Counted from the stretch's first letter, positions 31,313 to 40,213 are shown. The stretch: 64,000 nucleotides of DNA from Actinomycetota bacterium (GCA_963169235.1 CAUJCX010000039.1:54234-118233); one strand, 5' to 3'. Made by a program: numbers and translations. The notes: generated by a model from the letters alone, not told the origin.

Positions 31313-32287
31313 GTGACGACATCGCACACCTCGCCCAACGGATCGCTCGTCGAGGCGGCGGCCGCGACGGCGAACGAGCTGGTGGCGGCGTGCGCCGCCG
31401 GGGTGCGCGCGCCGGCGTACGTCATCGAGGGCTGCGTCGCGTCTCTCATCGCCGGCGGCCACGTGATGATCGAGGACGTCCCCGGCGTGGGCAAGACCGT
31501 GCTGGCGAAGGCGCTGGCCCGCGCGTCGGGCTGCAGCTACAGCCGCGTGCAGTGCACCGCCGACCTGCTCCCGGCCGACGTCACCGGCGTGTCCGTGTTC
31601 GACCAGAGCACCCGCGCGTTCGCGTTCCACCCCGGGCCCGTGTTCGCCAACCTGGTGCTGGTGGACGAGATCAACCGCGCGTCGCCCAAGACCCAGTCGG
31701 CGCTGCTGGAGTCGATGGAGGAGCAGCAGGTGACGGTGGACGGCACCACCCGGACGCTGCCCGAGCCGTTCATGGTGATCGCCACGCAGAACCCCGTGGA
31801 ATACGAGGGCACGTTCCCCCTGCCCGAGGCGCAGCTCGACCGCTTCGCCCTGCGCGTGTCCATCGGCTACCCGTCGGCCACCGACGAGACGCTGATGATC
31901 CGCGAGCTGGCCAGCCGGGATGCGCTGGACATGGTGCCCGAGGTCTCCGACGTGGCCGCGCTGCGTGCGGCGAAGGCTGCGCTCGACCACGTGCACGTCG
32001 ATCCGTCGCTGGCCGCGTACGTGGTGGAGCTGGTGCGGCGCACGCGCGACGACGCGCGCGTCGACCTGGGCGCCAGCCCCCGCGCCGGCCTCTCGCTGGT
32101 GCGCATCGCCCGAGCCCGGGCGATGCTGAAGGGGCGCGACCACGTGCTGCCGGAGGACGTGCGGGCGCTGGCGTCCATGGGCCTGTCCCACCGGCTGTTG
32201 CTGACGCCCGACGCGCGCGCCCGCGGGGCCATCGCGTCCGACGTCGTCGACGAGGCCCTTCTGGAGGTCGAGGTACCCGTGGGGTGA
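31313..32287 (+). CDS. MoxR-type AAA+ ATPase
   Basis: A 324-residue MoxR-family chaperone-like ATPase. Walker A is EDVPGVGKTVLAKALA (about residues 59-74) and Walker B is LVLVDEINRASPKTQSALLE. It also has the MoxR hallmark block IATQNPVEYEGTFPLPEAQLDRF and a sensor-2 region PRAGLSLVRIARA. Members are thought to load metals or mature proteins together with a DUF58/VWA-like partner, which is encoded immediately downstream with a 4-nt overlap (GTGA). The full trio moxR, DUF58 and transglutaminase is a common actinobacterial operon. The start is GTG 31313. Confidence 0.94.
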   Translation: MTTSHTSPNGSLVEAAAATANELVAACAAGVRAPAYVIEGCVASLIAGGHVMIEDVPGVGKTVLAKALARASGCSYSRVQCTADLLPADVTGVSVFDQSTRAFAFHPGPVFANLVLVDEINRASPKTQSALLESMEEQQVTVDGTTRTLPEPFMVIATQNPVEYEGTFPLPEAQLDRFALRVSIGYPSATDETLMIRELASRDALDMVPEVSDVAALRAAKAALDHVHVDPSLAAYVVELVRRTRDDARVDLGASPRAGLSLVRIARARAMLKGRDHVLPEDVRALASMGLSHRLLLTPDARARGAIASDVVDEALLEVEVPVG

Positions 32288-33501
32288 GCGGCCGGGCCGC
32301 CCTGCGCACCGACCTGCCCCGGCCGCGTGCGCGCGGCCGCGAACTGCTCGTGGCGGGCGTGGTGTTCGCCGTATGCGCGCTGGGCTTCGGCGCCAGGCCC
32401 CTGCTGGTGGTGGGCGTCGGCCTGGTGGCCGCCGTCGTCGCCGCGTGGGTCCTGGTGCTGACGGCGTCGTCGGGCCTGCGGCTGCGTCGCACCATCGTGG
32501 AGCGACGGCCCCGCGCCGGCGACGACGTGCACGTCGACATCGGCCTGTCGGGATCGCCGCGCACCCGCTCGGTGCTGCGCTTCGCCGACTGGGAGATCGC
32601 GCCCGGGGTGGCGTCGCTGGGGTCGGCCCGCATCGCGGGACGCGGCCGCGGCGGGCGCCGCCTGCGCATCGCCGGCGCCCGCCGCGGCGAGCACGTGCTG
32701 GGCCCGGCGCGCATGACGGTGGCCGACCCGCTGGGTCTGGTGGCGGTGACCCGGCAGTTCCGCGACGCCGCCCACGTGCTGGTGGTGCCGCGCACCGTGG
32801 AGGCGGCCTCCGACGCCCAGGCCCTGGGCGATCGCCGTCAGACGCGCCGCGCCACGCTGGGGGAGGACATCGCCCACCTCGAGGGCATCCGCGAGTACCG
32901 CCCGGGCGACCCGCTGTCCCGCGTCCATTGGGGGCAGACGGCCAAGCGCGGCGTGCTGCAGACCAAGGTGTTCCGCACCGACGAGTCCGGCGGCTTCGTG
33001 GAGGCCGTGCTGGTGGACGTCGCCGACGCCCAGGCCGACGCGGACGCCGTGGAGCTGGCGGTCACCGCCGCCGCCAGCATGATGCAGGCGGCCACGTCGT
33101 CGGGGGCCGTGCGCGGCCGTCACATCCAGCTGTGGGCGGGGGCGTCGGACGCCCCGGTGCCGTGCACGTGGGCCGACGCCGAGGCCCGCCTGGCGCGCCT
33201 GGTGCAGGGCGACGGCCCGGCGCTGGAGGACATGCTGCGCCGCTCGCTGCGCCTGTTGCCTCACGGCGCGGGCGTGGTGGGCATCACCACCACCGCCACC
33301 GCCGGCATGTGGGACGCGGCGCGGGCGGCGCGCCGGCGCGGCGTGGAGTGCGTGCTGGTGCTGGTGGGCGACGCCGCCGCGGCCTCGGCCACGGACGCCG
33401 TGGGCGTGCCCGTGGTGAGGGCGCGCACGCTGGATGAACTGGCCCGGGGGCTCGCGCCCCCCCTCAGCGCCGGGCACCGGCGCGGGGGCCGCGATGCCTG
33501 A
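32284..33501 (+). CDS. DUF58 domain membrane protein
   Basis: A 405-residue protein with two N-terminal membrane helices (about residues 21-57), a beta-rich middle, and the DUF58 signature REYRPGDPLSRVHWGQTAKRG (about 220-240; a conserved Arg-Pro-Gly-Asp...Trp motif). The C-terminal part resembles a VWA-like fold. It probably works with MoxR at the membrane. It overlaps moxR by 4 nt and the transglutaminase gene by 8 nt, so the three are coupled. The GTG start at 32284 is chosen from this overlap. Confidence 0.91.
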   Translation: MSGRAALRTDLPRPRARGRELLVAGVVFAVCALGFGARPLLVVGVGLVAAVVAAWVLVLTASSGLRLRRTIVERRPRAGDDVHVDIGLSGSPRTRSVLRFADWEIAPGVASLGSARIAGRGRGGRRLRIAGARRGEHVLGPARMTVADPLGLVAVTRQFRDAAHVLVVPRTVEAASDAQALGDRRQTRRATLGEDIAHLEGIREYRPGDPLSRVHWGQTAKRGVLQTKVFRTDESGGFVEAVLVDVADAQADADAVELAVTAAASMMQAATSSGAVRGRHIQLWAGASDAPVPCTWADAEARLARLVQGDGPALEDMLRRSLRLLPHGAGVVGITTTATAGMWDAARAARRRGVECVLVLVGDAAAASATDAVGVPVVRARTLDELARGLAPPLSAGHRRGGRDA

Positions 33502-35821
33502 CCGCGTCCGCCGGGCCGCGGCCGCCGCCGCGCTGACGCTCGCCGCCGCGTGGGTGTGGTCGGGCATCTACGCCGGGGAGGCCGCGCCGCGCCTGGCGGG
33601 CCTCGCCGTGCTGGCGAGCCTGCCGGCCCTCGCCCGCTGGTGGTGGGGGCGCCGCACGCCGCCCCTGGTGATCGCCGGCCTCACGGTCGTGGCCATCGTC
33701 GCCTGCCTGGCGATCGCCGTGCGGCAGAGCCCGTGGCAGGTGCTTGTGCTGGGCGACGCGGCCCGCGACGCCATCGGCCACCTGGTGCGGGACGGCATGG
33801 TGGAGGCCAACCAGGCCGTCGCCCCGGTGGCGTGGGGCCAGGCGCCGGCGTTCTCCGGGCTGCTCGACCTGGTGTTCGCCCTGCAGGCGGCGTCCATCGC
33901 CGGGGGCGTGCTGGTGCGCGGCCGCCCTGTGTCGGCCGTGGTGGCCGTGCTGGCGGGGTGCGCGTACCGCTGGACGGTGGCGCCCACCGACAGCCCCGTG
34001 GTGGAGGGCGCCGTGATGCTGGCGGCGGCGGTCGTCGCGGTGTGGCTGACGCGCCCGCCGCAGGGGCACGGCCTGCGCGCGCGCGGCCGTTACGGCGGCG
34101 TGCTGGTGGGCGCCGTCGCCGTCGCGGTCGCCGGCGTGGCGGCCGGCGCGGTGGGCGACCGGGCGCCGTGGTGGCACTGGGAGTCGTGGGGCATCGACGG
34201 TTCGCAGCCGGGGGAGGTGGGCACGCTGTCGCTGGCCCAGGAGTACGGCCAGCTGCGGTGGCCCGACAAGCCCCGGGTGGTCATGCGCGTGCGCACGCCC
34301 ACCGCGCTGCCGATGGCCGCGATGACGCTGGACGGCTTCGACGGGTTGTCGTTCGTGCAGACGCCCGACGACGGCATCCCCATCGTGATGACCGGCGGAT
34401 CGGGCATCGTCGACATCGCACCGCCGGGGGCGTCCGCGCCCGTGACGCAGACCGTGACGCTCGAGCGCACCCGCACCACGGTGCTGTTCCGCGGCGGGCA
34501 CGCGCTGCGCCTGGAGGGGGCGTTCACCGGCACCGTCGACGTGCAGAGCCAGGGCGCGGTGGTGGTGAACCCGGCCGTGGGCCCCGACTTCCGCTACCGC
34601 ATGGAGGTGCTGGTCAACGACCCGTCCCCGGCCCGTCTGCGGCAGGCCGCCGCGTACATCGACCGGGGCGTGCCGCCCGGCACCACCTCCATCCGGCCGT
34701 ACGGCGGCGGAGGCGAGGCCGTCGACGTGCCGCTGTGGCCCGCGGGGCGCGACGCCGACCTGCCTCCCGGCGTGCTCGGCGACTACACCGCCGTGCGCCG
34801 CCTGGCCCAGAAGGTCGTGGGCCGCGCGGCCGGCCCGTACGTGGCGGTCAACCGCATCGAGAGCTACCTGCGGGCCAACTACGAGTACGACGAGGCGCCG
34901 CGGTCGGTGCCCGGCGTGGCCCCCATCAACGCGTTCCTGTTCGACACCCGCCGCGGCTTCTGTCAGCACTTCGCCGGGTCGATGGCGCTGATGCTGCGGT
35001 CGATCGGCATCCCCTCCCGCATCGTGGTGGGGTACACGGCGGGCCGGTACGAGGCGGCGTCCGACACGTGGGTGGTGGTCGACCGCGACGCGCACGCGTG
35101 GGTGCAGGTGTGGATGCCCGGCGGCGTCGGGTGGGTCGATTTCGACCCGACGCCGGGGCGCTACTACCCCAACCGCGTGTCGGTGGGGTCGCCCGACTAT
35201 CAGCCGCCACCGGCCACCGGAAAGCCGGACGAGGACGTCGCCCGCGAGCCCGTCAAGCCGCCGCGCACGACGCCGGAGCCCACGCCCGCACCCACGCCCA
35301 CCCCGTCGGCCGCGGAGCCGGGCGGCGGATCCTCCCACCGGGGCGTGCCGTCGTGGGCGTGGGGCGTCGTGGCCCTCGTGGCGCTTGGGGCGCTGGTTGT
35401 CAGCCCGGCCCTCACCCGGGCGCTGCGGCGCCGGGGCGCCCGCACCCGCGGCGACGCCCGCGCGCGGGTGCTGGCCGCCGTGCGGGAGTTCGAGGACGAC
35501 GTCGGCCGCCTGGGCTTCCCGCCTCCGACGCATCTGGACGCGCCCGGGCGGGCGTCGCACGTGCGCGAGACGCTCGGCAGCGACCCGGGCGACCTGTACG
35601 CGCTGGCCCAGCAGGCCCGCTACGCGCCCGGCCCGGGACCGCCCGACGCTCCCGCGGCGGCGTGGCGCCACGTGCGGCGGCTGCGGCGCGAGATCCACCC
35701 CAAGGTGGCGCGCGGCCGCCGTCTGAAGGCGTTCCTGGGGCTCAGCCAGCCGCAGGCGCGCACATGGCGGCAAGCGCCGCCGCGACCCCCGCGGTCGCGG
35801 GGAGGCCGTGACCGGCGATGA
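33494..35821 (+). CDS. TgpA-like membrane transglutaminase
   Basis: A 775-residue protein. N-terminal membrane helices (about 1-220) correspond to the TgpA N-terminal domain. A large extracytoplasmic part carries a transglutaminase-like core: catalytic Cys in RRGFCQHFAGSMALMLRS (near residue 490), His in DRDAHAWVQVWMP, and Asp in VDFDPTPGR. A Pro/Thr linker, one more helix (WAWGVVALVALGALVV), and a DUF4129-like cytoplasmic tail follow. It may crosslink or cleave surface proteins; the substrate is unknown. The last 80 bp overlap the end of a convergent minus-strand gene. Confidence 0.92.
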   Translation: MPDRVRRAAAAAALTLAAAWVWSGIYAGEAAPRLAGLAVLASLPALARWWWGRRTPPLVIAGLTVVAIVACLAIAVRQSPWQVLVLGDAARDAIGHLVRDGMVEANQAVAPVAWGQAPAFSGLLDLVFALQAASIAGGVLVRGRPVSAVVAVLAGCAYRWTVAPTDSPVVEGAVMLAAAVVAVWLTRPPQGHGLRARGRYGGVLVGAVAVAVAGVAAGAVGDRAPWWHWESWGIDGSQPGEVGTLSLAQEYGQLRWPDKPRVVMRVRTPTALPMAAMTLDGFDGLSFVQTPDDGIPIVMTGGSGIVDIAPPGASAPVTQTVTLERTRTTVLFRGGHALRLEGAFTGTVDVQSQGAVVVNPAVGPDFRYRMEVLVNDPSPARLRQAAAYIDRGVPPGTTSIRPYGGGGEAVDVPLWPAGRDADLPPGVLGDYTAVRRLAQKVVGRAAGPYVAVNRIESYLRANYEYDEAPRSVPGVAPINAFLFDTRRGFCQHFAGSMALMLRSIGIPSRIVVGYTAGRYEAASDTWVVVDRDAHAWVQVWMPGGVGWVDFDPTPGRYYPNRVSVGSPDYQPPPATGKPDEDVAREPVKPPRTTPEPTPAPTPTPSAAEPGGGSSHRGVPSWAWGVVALVALGALVVSPALTRALRRRGARTRGDARARVLAAVREFEDDVGRLGFPPPTHLDAPGRASHVRETLGSDPGDLYALAQQARYAPGPGPPDAPAAAWRHVRRLRREIHPKVARGRRLKAFLGLSQPQARTWRQAPPRPPRSRGGRDRR

Positions 35822-36422
35822 GCACCGCGGGCGCGTCCGGCAGCACGGCGCCCACGCGCCGGCGGCGGTCGGCGAACCACGCGGCCAGGGCCGGCGTGTC
35901 GTCGGAGTCCTCGGGCGGAGCCCACTCGGGGCGCCCGCCCGGCGTGCGGATGACGTCGCCCACCACCACGGCGTCGCGGGCGGCCACCACGAACGCGAAC
36001 TCCTCGTGCCCGGGCGGCGTGCCGAGCGCGCGGGCCACCAGGCCCGCGGCGGGCTCCCGGCCGTCGGCGAGGGCCTCGTGGGGTGGCGCGTCCGGCACTC
36101 CGGGCGGCAGCCACAGCGTCCCCCCGTGCCGCGCGGCCAGCGCGAACGCCGACCGCGCGTGCCATGCGCACGTGATCGCCACCACCACCGGCACGCCGCG
36201 GCGGGCGACGTCGCGGTCGAAGGCGCTGTGGAAGCGTTCGGCGCCGTCCGCGCCGGCGGGGACGAGCGGGTCGATGACGACGGTGGCGTCCGGGGCTTCC
36301 AGGTACGTGGAGCCCACCACCTGGTCCCACGACGCGCCCGGCCGCCACGCGGGGTGGGCGCAGCCCCACCACCACAGGCCGTCCTCGATGCGCACCACCT
36401 CCAGGCCGCTCACCGCGTCCAC
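35742..36422 (-). CDS. Degenerate metallo-beta-lactamase-like protein
   Basis: A 226-residue protein with the order of segments of an MBL fold: an N-terminal GLWWWGCAHP strand, VVIDPLVPAG, then TCAWHARSA where active MBL enzymes have HxHxDH, and a late VVVGDVIRTPGG and VLIAGHGLPA. Only one His of the first motif remains, so metal-dependent hydrolysis is doubtful. Its 3' end overlaps the transglutaminase gene by 80 bp. Both frames look coding, though the last 25 residues here could be a run-on. GTG 36413 is an alternative start. It is divergent from the TPR gene, 20 bp away. Confidence 0.65.
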   Translation of the reverse strand: MDAVSGLEVVRIEDGLWWWGCAHPAWRPGASWDQVVGSTYLEAPDATVVIDPLVPAGADGAERFHSAFDRDVARRGVPVVVAITCAWHARSAFALAARHGGTLWLPPGVPDAPPHEALADGREPAAGLVARALGTPPGHEEFAFVVAARDAVVVGDVIRTPGGRPEWAPPEDSDDTPALAAWFADRRRRVGAVLPDAPAVLIAGHGLPATAGVAAALAAMCAPAAG

Positions 36423-36430
36423 CGTGGCGC

Positions 36431-36436
36431 TACGCT
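36431..36436 (+). promoter_or_regulatory. -10 box TACGCT of the TPR gene
   Basis: TACGCT is 6 nt before the ATG at 36443. On the opposite strand the overlapping TAGCGC (revcomp of 36428-36433) could serve the divergent MBL-like gene, so the two -10 regions would overlap and compete. Confidence 0.45.
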
Positions 36437-36442
36437 TGGGAG

Positions 36443-36766
36443 ATGACCGAGACCGACGCGTACGAGGCCTACACCCGTGGTGCGGCCCTCCTGGCCTCGC
36501 GCGACTACCACCAGGCCGTCGTCCCGCTCGAGCGCGCCCGCGACCTCGAGCCCGACAAGGCGTCCATCCGCGAGGCGCTGGGACGCGCGTACGCCGGTGC
36601 CCGCGACTTCGCCCGCGCCCGCGACGAGTTCCAGGCCGCCGTCGACCTGCATCCCACCGACGCGTACGCGCACTTCGGCCTGGCGCGGTGCGCCGAGCGC
36701 CTGGGCGAGCGCACTCTGGCGCGTCGCCACCACCGCCTGGCGCGTCTGTTCGGCATCGGCGAGTAG
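36443..36766 (+). CDS. Small tetratricopeptide repeat protein
   Basis: A 107-residue soluble protein made of about three TPR units: AYEAYTRGAALLASRDYHQAVVPLERARDLEPDK-type, then SIREALGRAYAGARDFARARDEFQAAVDLHPTD-type, then a final partial unit ending RRHHRLARLFGIGE. TPRs mediate protein contacts; no enzyme domain is attached. It stands alone between divergent and convergent neighbours. The partner is unknown. Confidence 0.82.
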   Translation: MTETDAYEAYTRGAALLASRDYHQAVVPLERARDLEPDKASIREALGRAYAGARDFARARDEFQAAVDLHPTDAYAHFGLARCAERLGERTLARRHHRLARLFGIGE

Positions 36767-36771
36767 CCGCG

Positions 36772-37224
36772 TCACCCGGCGCCGGGGGCGGGGGGAGTGG
36801 GGGGCCCCGACAGGCTGACGCCGGGAGGGATGTCGAATCCCGTGCGCACCAGCACGTCGTACACCTCGTCCGCGTAGACGACGCCGAGGCCCAGCAGCTC
36901 GTCCATCAGCGCCTCGTCCACGGCGGCTTCCGGCACGCGGGCGGTGAGGTACACGTCGCCCAGCTCGTCCAGCGCGAACGCCCACCGGTACATGGTGAGG
37001 TTCTTCGTCAGCATGCGCGCGTAGACCGCCTCGTGGTGGCGGTCGGGGGCGCGCATCAGGAAGGCCGTCAGGTGCAGCGTGCGCTCGCCCCCGCGCAGCG
37101 CGACGGTGAGCGAGCCGCGCGCCTGCGACGGCAGCACCACGCCCCACTGGCCCGAGCCCAGCACCGTGAACTCCACATCCAGGGCGGTGAGGGCCCCGTG
37201 CACGCGGGTCGCCAGGTCGCTCAC
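36772..37224 (-). CDS. YbjN-like (type III chaperone-like fold) protein
   Basis: A 150-residue protein resembling the YbjN family: an N-terminal helix VHGALTALDVEFTVLG, strands QWGVVLPSQARGSLTVALRG and TLHLTAFLMRA, a helix with YARMLTKNLTMYRWAF, then YLTARVPEAAVDEALMDELL and a Pro-rich end. Members adopt a secretion-chaperone-like fold and have no firm function. The GTG at 37224 overlaps the stop of the MOSC gene (GTGA), so the two are co-translated. The open frame upstream of 37224 lies inside the MOSC gene. Confidence 0.72.
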   Translation of the reverse strand: MSDLATRVHGALTALDVEFTVLGSGQWGVVLPSQARGSLTVALRGGERTLHLTAFLMRAPDRHHEAVYARMLTKNLTMYRWAFALDELGDVYLTARVPEAAVDEALMDELLGLGVVYADEVYDVLVRTGFDIPPGVSLSGPPTPPAPGAG

Positions 37225-37964
37225 GCGGCCACCTCCACGCCGACGCGGTCGCCCACCGCGATGCGGCCCGGGCGCACCACCATCGCGTAGACGCCCACCA
37301 GGTTGCCGCGCTCTCGGGCGACGGTGCGCAGTGCGTCCATGTCGCGGTCGATGCCCCCGGGCTGAGGCCGGGTGATCATGACGCAGCGGCCGATGGGGGC
37401 CACCATCCGCAGCACGGCCGTCCCCAGGGCGACGTCGCGGTCCAGCAGGTCGGCCTCGGCGCCCTCCCGGGCCACGTCGAGCACGACGTTCGGCCGGAAC
37501 CGGCGCACGTCCCACGAGCGCAGGGAGCCCTTCGCGATGAGCGACAGCGGCGCGGCGTCGTGGAACGACCCCGCGGGTCCCTCCCACGTGCGCCACGGCG
37601 ATGAGGCCTCGTGCTCGGGATCGCCGGCGCTCTCGTAGCGCCCGGCGAGACCGTCGGCGGTGCGTTCGCGGCGCACGTCGCGTCGCAGCCAGGCCGACAG
37701 CGCGGCATCGTCCGGGTCGTCAGTGCCGTCGGGCAGCGTGATGTGGACGCCTGCCTCGGTGCGCCGCGCCTGGGCGAACAGCAGCTCCGGCACGCGCCGC
37801 GCGGTCAGCATCAGGCCGGTGGCGAGGTCGCGCACGGCCCACGCCCGGTCGCCGTCGAGGCCGTGCGTGCCCACGTCGGCGACCGCGACGCGCTCACCCT
37901 GCATCGACTTCACGGGGTAGCGCCACAGCTCGCGCACCGTGGCGCCGGAGATCGCGTCGGTCAT
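37221..37964 (-). CDS. MOSC domain protein
   Basis: A 247-residue protein with an N-terminal MOSC_N barrel (ELWRYPVKSMQGERVAVADVG, GDRAWAVRD) and a MOSC domain (SLIAKGSLRSWDVRRFRPNVVLD, IGRCVMITRPQPGG). The single Cys in IGRCVM fits the conserved position of MOSC proteins, which handle sulfur or molybdenum cofactor chemistry (mARC/YcbX-like). ATG 37964 is preferred over 37973 because the latter lies in the TAGCAT -10 box. It forms a two-gene unit with the YbjN-like gene. Confidence 0.88.
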   Translation of the reverse strand: MTDAISGATVRELWRYPVKSMQGERVAVADVGTHGLDGDRAWAVRDLATGLMLTARRVPELLFAQARRTEAGVHITLPDGTDDPDDAALSAWLRRDVRRERTADGLAGRYESAGDPEHEASSPWRTWEGPAGSFHDAAPLSLIAKGSLRSWDVRRFRPNVVLDVAREGAEADLLDRDVALGTAVLRMVAPIGRCVMITRPQPGGIDRDMDALRTVARERGNLVGVYAMVVRPGRIAVGDRVGVEVAA

Positions 37965-37971
37965 CGCGCCC

Positions 37972-37977
37972 ATGCTA
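37972..37977 (-). promoter_or_regulatory. -10 box TAGCAT of the MOSC-YbjN unit
   Basis: TAGCAT on the minus strand stands 7 nt before the ATG at 37964, the same geometry as dapB, the WYL regulator and the ABC exporter. Confidence 0.55.
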
Positions 37978-38006
37978 ACCGCCCGGGCGCGATGACCGAG
38001 GGTGCG

Positions 38007-40139
38007 TCAGCGGCGCACCGGGGTGGGCTCGATCATGTTCGCCAGGGGCTTCCCGGCGACGCCGATCACGATCCGCAGCCGCGCGTGTGCGGGCGGCGTC
38101 TTGAGGAACCGCAGCGACACGCGGCACGTGCGCGTGACGTCCGGGGTGACGAACGCGGGTGCGTAGAGTGTGCGGGTGGTGGTGCGCGTGCACACGATGC
38201 TCTTGCGCGCCAGGCGCACGTGCGTGCCGCGGGGTCCGCCGGTGACGAACACCGTGATGCGGCCCTTGGTGCGGGTGGTGATGGTGAACGAGAGACCCGC
38301 GGTCGTCGCGCCGGGCGTGGTCGTGGGCGTCAGGCGCACCAGCGGGGTGACGCTCCACAGCGGCGTCACGGTGCTGGGAGCCTGCGTGCCGGGTGCCGAG
38401 GTGCTCGGGGCCGGCGTGCTCGGGGCCTGCGTGTTCGGAGCGGGCGTGTCGGGCCCCTTCACCTCGGGGACAGCGGTGCCGGTGGCCGTGAACGCCTCGC
38501 TGGCGGTGGCGTTGCCGCTCAGGTCCAGGCTGGTGCTGTGCTTGCCGGCCGAGGTGGGCGTGTGGTTGATCGTTACGGTGCAGCTGGCGTCCCGCGCGAT
38601 GACGGCCGACGTGCCGCACGTGCCATTGGTGCCGTCGCCGGCGGCCAGGGTGAACTGGCCGGGGTCGGTGCCGGCGAGGACGATCGTGCCCTTGAACGAC
38701 AGCAGGCCGGTGTTCTTCACGGTCACCGTGACCGGCGTGCCGGTGGTCCCCACCGTTCGGGTGCCGAGATCGCTCGACGCGGAGGTCAGCCCCAGCACGG
38801 GATCCTCACCGAGCTTGATCTTTCCGGCGTTGTTCGGGGTCGAGGTTTGACCCCAGTTGACCGTGTCGCCGTATCCCAGCTGGCCGTAGGTGCCCATGCC
38901 CCAGCAGCGGAGGGCCTCGTCGTCGCGGATCGCGCACGTGTGGCCGCCACCGGCGGAGATCTGCGTGGCGGTGTGCCCGGTGCCGAGGTTGACGGGCCCG
39001 GCGGTGTCGGGCGTCTCGTTGTCGCCGATGTTGAGGGTGCTGCCGTACCCCAGCGGGCCGTAGAAGCCCTGCCCCCAGCAGCGGACGGTGCCGTTGCTGA
39101 GCAGCGCGCACGCGTGCACGCCGCCGGTGCCCATCGAGAGCTGCGTGACGGTGAGTCCTGCGCCGAGGCTCACGGGCCCGGCGGTGTCAGGCGTTTCGTT
39201 GTCGCCGATGGAATCCGTGTTGCCGTAGCCCAGCTGCCCCCTGTCGTTGAACCCCCAGCAGCGGACCGAGCCGTTGTCGAGGAGCGCACACGTGGAGTTG
39301 GCGCCGGCCACGACGTCGGTGGCCTTGAGTCCCGCGCCGAGGCTGACGGGGCCGACGGTGTTGGGCGTCTCGTTGTCGCCGATGTCGTTCTCGTTGCCGT
39401 ACCCAAGCATGCCCGCGGTGCCGGATCCCCAGCAGCGGACCGCGCCGGTGTCGAGGACCGCGCACACGTGGTAGCTGCCCGCGGCGATCGCGGTGGCCTT
39501 GAGTCCCGGGCCGAGGTTGACGGGGCCGCCGGTGGTGGGGGCCTCGTTGTCGCCGATGGTGGTCTTGTTGCCGTAGCCCAGCTGACCGTAGTTGCTGCGG
39601 CCCCAGCACACGACGCTGTCGTTGTCGAGGAGCGCGCACGTGAACTCCTCGCCCGCCGCGATCTGCTTGGCGGTGCGTCCTGCGCCGAGGTTGACGGTCC
39701 CGACGGCGTCGGGGGTCTCGTTGTCGCCGATGTCGGTCATGTTGCCGTAGCCCAGCTGACCGTAGTTGCTGCGGCCCCAGCAGCGGACGTTGCCGTCGTC
39801 GAGGATCGCGCACGTGTGGAAGCGGCCCAGCGCGAGCTGCGTGGCGACCCGCCCGGTGCCGAGCTTGACGGGCCCGGACTTGTCGGGCGTGGTCATGGGG
39901 CCGCCACCGATGTTGTAGGTGTTGCCGTAGCCCAGCTGGCCGTATTCGTTGTTGCCCCAGCAACGGACGTTGTCGTCGACGAGGATCGCGCACGTATGGA
40001 ACGTGCCGGTGGCGATGGTCTTGACGGCGCGCGCCTGCGACGCGAATGCCAGCACAGCGAGCAGCGCGACGAGCAACACCGGCCACGCCGCCCTGTGGCG
40101 GACGGAGGCGTCGGGGTACGCGCGGACAGAGACGGACAC
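38007..40139 (-). CDS. Secreted RCC1-like seven-bladed beta-propeller protein
   Basis: A 710-residue exported protein. The signal segment AAWPVLLVALLAVLAFASQARA is followed by seven RCC1-like repeats of about 58 residues, each with a CA(I/L/V)...V(R/V)CWG pair of cysteines, a GQLGYGN-type turn and, in most, a GDNETP insert. The Cys pairs could form one disulfide per blade. Next comes an Ig-like domain (LGTRTVGTTGTPVTVTVKNTG), a Thr/Pro/Ala linker (PSTPAPSTSAPG) and a basic beta-rich C-terminal domain. An adhesive or binding role outside the cell is inferred. GTG 40139 has GGGAG 7 nt upstream; the earlier ATG at 40196 falls in the sigma-28 promoter. Confidence 0.85.
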   Translation of the reverse strand: MSVSVRAYPDASVRHRAAWPVLLVALLAVLAFASQARAVKTIATGTFHTCAILVDDNVRCWGNNEYGQLGYGNTYNIGGGPMTTPDKSGPVKLGTGRVATQLALGRFHTCAILDDGNVRCWGRSNYGQLGYGNMTDIGDNETPDAVGTVNLGAGRTAKQIAAGEEFTCALLDNDSVVCWGRSNYGQLGYGNKTTIGDNEAPTTGGPVNLGPGLKATAIAAGSYHVCAVLDTGAVRCWGSGTAGMLGYGNENDIGDNETPNTVGPVSLGAGLKATDVVAGANSTCALLDNGSVRCWGFNDRGQLGYGNTDSIGDNETPDTAGPVSLGAGLTVTQLSMGTGGVHACALLSNGTVRCWGQGFYGPLGYGSTLNIGDNETPDTAGPVNLGTGHTATQISAGGGHTCAIRDDEALRCWGMGTYGQLGYGDTVNWGQTSTPNNAGKIKLGEDPVLGLTSASSDLGTRTVGTTGTPVTVTVKNTGLLSFKGTIVLAGTDPGQFTLAAGDGTNGTCGTSAVIARDASCTVTINHTPTSAGKHSTSLDLSGNATASEAFTATGTAVPEVKGPDTPAPNTQAPSTPAPSTSAPGTQAPSTVTPLWSVTPLVRLTPTTTPGATTAGLSFTITTRTKGRITVFVTGGPRGTHVRLARKSIVCTRTTTRTLYAPAFVTPDVTRTCRVSLRFLKTPPAHARLRIVIGVAGKPLANMIEPTPVRR
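38812..40025 (-). repeat. Seven tandem about 174-bp repeats encoding RCC1 blades
   Basis: The propeller region consists of seven in-frame units of about 174 bp, conserved also at DNA level around the CWG...GQLGYGN segment. They are coding repeats, not a CRISPR array. Near-identity of neighbouring units (repeats 2 and 3, 5 and 6) suggests recent duplication or conversion. Confidence 0.8.
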
Positions 40140-40186
40140 GTGTGAGCTCCCGGGGAACAGGGTCGACAGCGATATTTGGTCCGGCA

Positions 40187-40213
40187 CTATCGGCACGCGC
40201 GCGCGAAACTTGA
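40187..40213 (-). promoter_or_regulatory. Sigma-28-like promoter of the RCC1-like gene
   Basis: Minus strand: CTCAAGTTT, with TCAA at 40213-40210, a 15-nt spacer, then GCCGATAG (40194-40187). The leader is about 45 nt and includes GGGAG. This is the best match to the FliA/WhiG consensus in the window. Confidence 0.78.

Noticed and set aside
31167..31322. Longer start (31322) for the FG-GAP gene
   Set aside because: The added residues are not conserved-looking and cross the sigma-28 promoter; the signal peptide begins at ATG 31166.
38812..40025. CRISPR-like array
   Set aside because: The repeats are about 174 bp, in frame and encode RCC1 blades with no unique spacers.
40140..40196. ATG 40196 as start of the RCC1-like gene
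   Set aside because: It overlaps the GCCGATAG -10 element and has no ribosome site; GTG 40139 has GGGAG and precedes the signal peptide.
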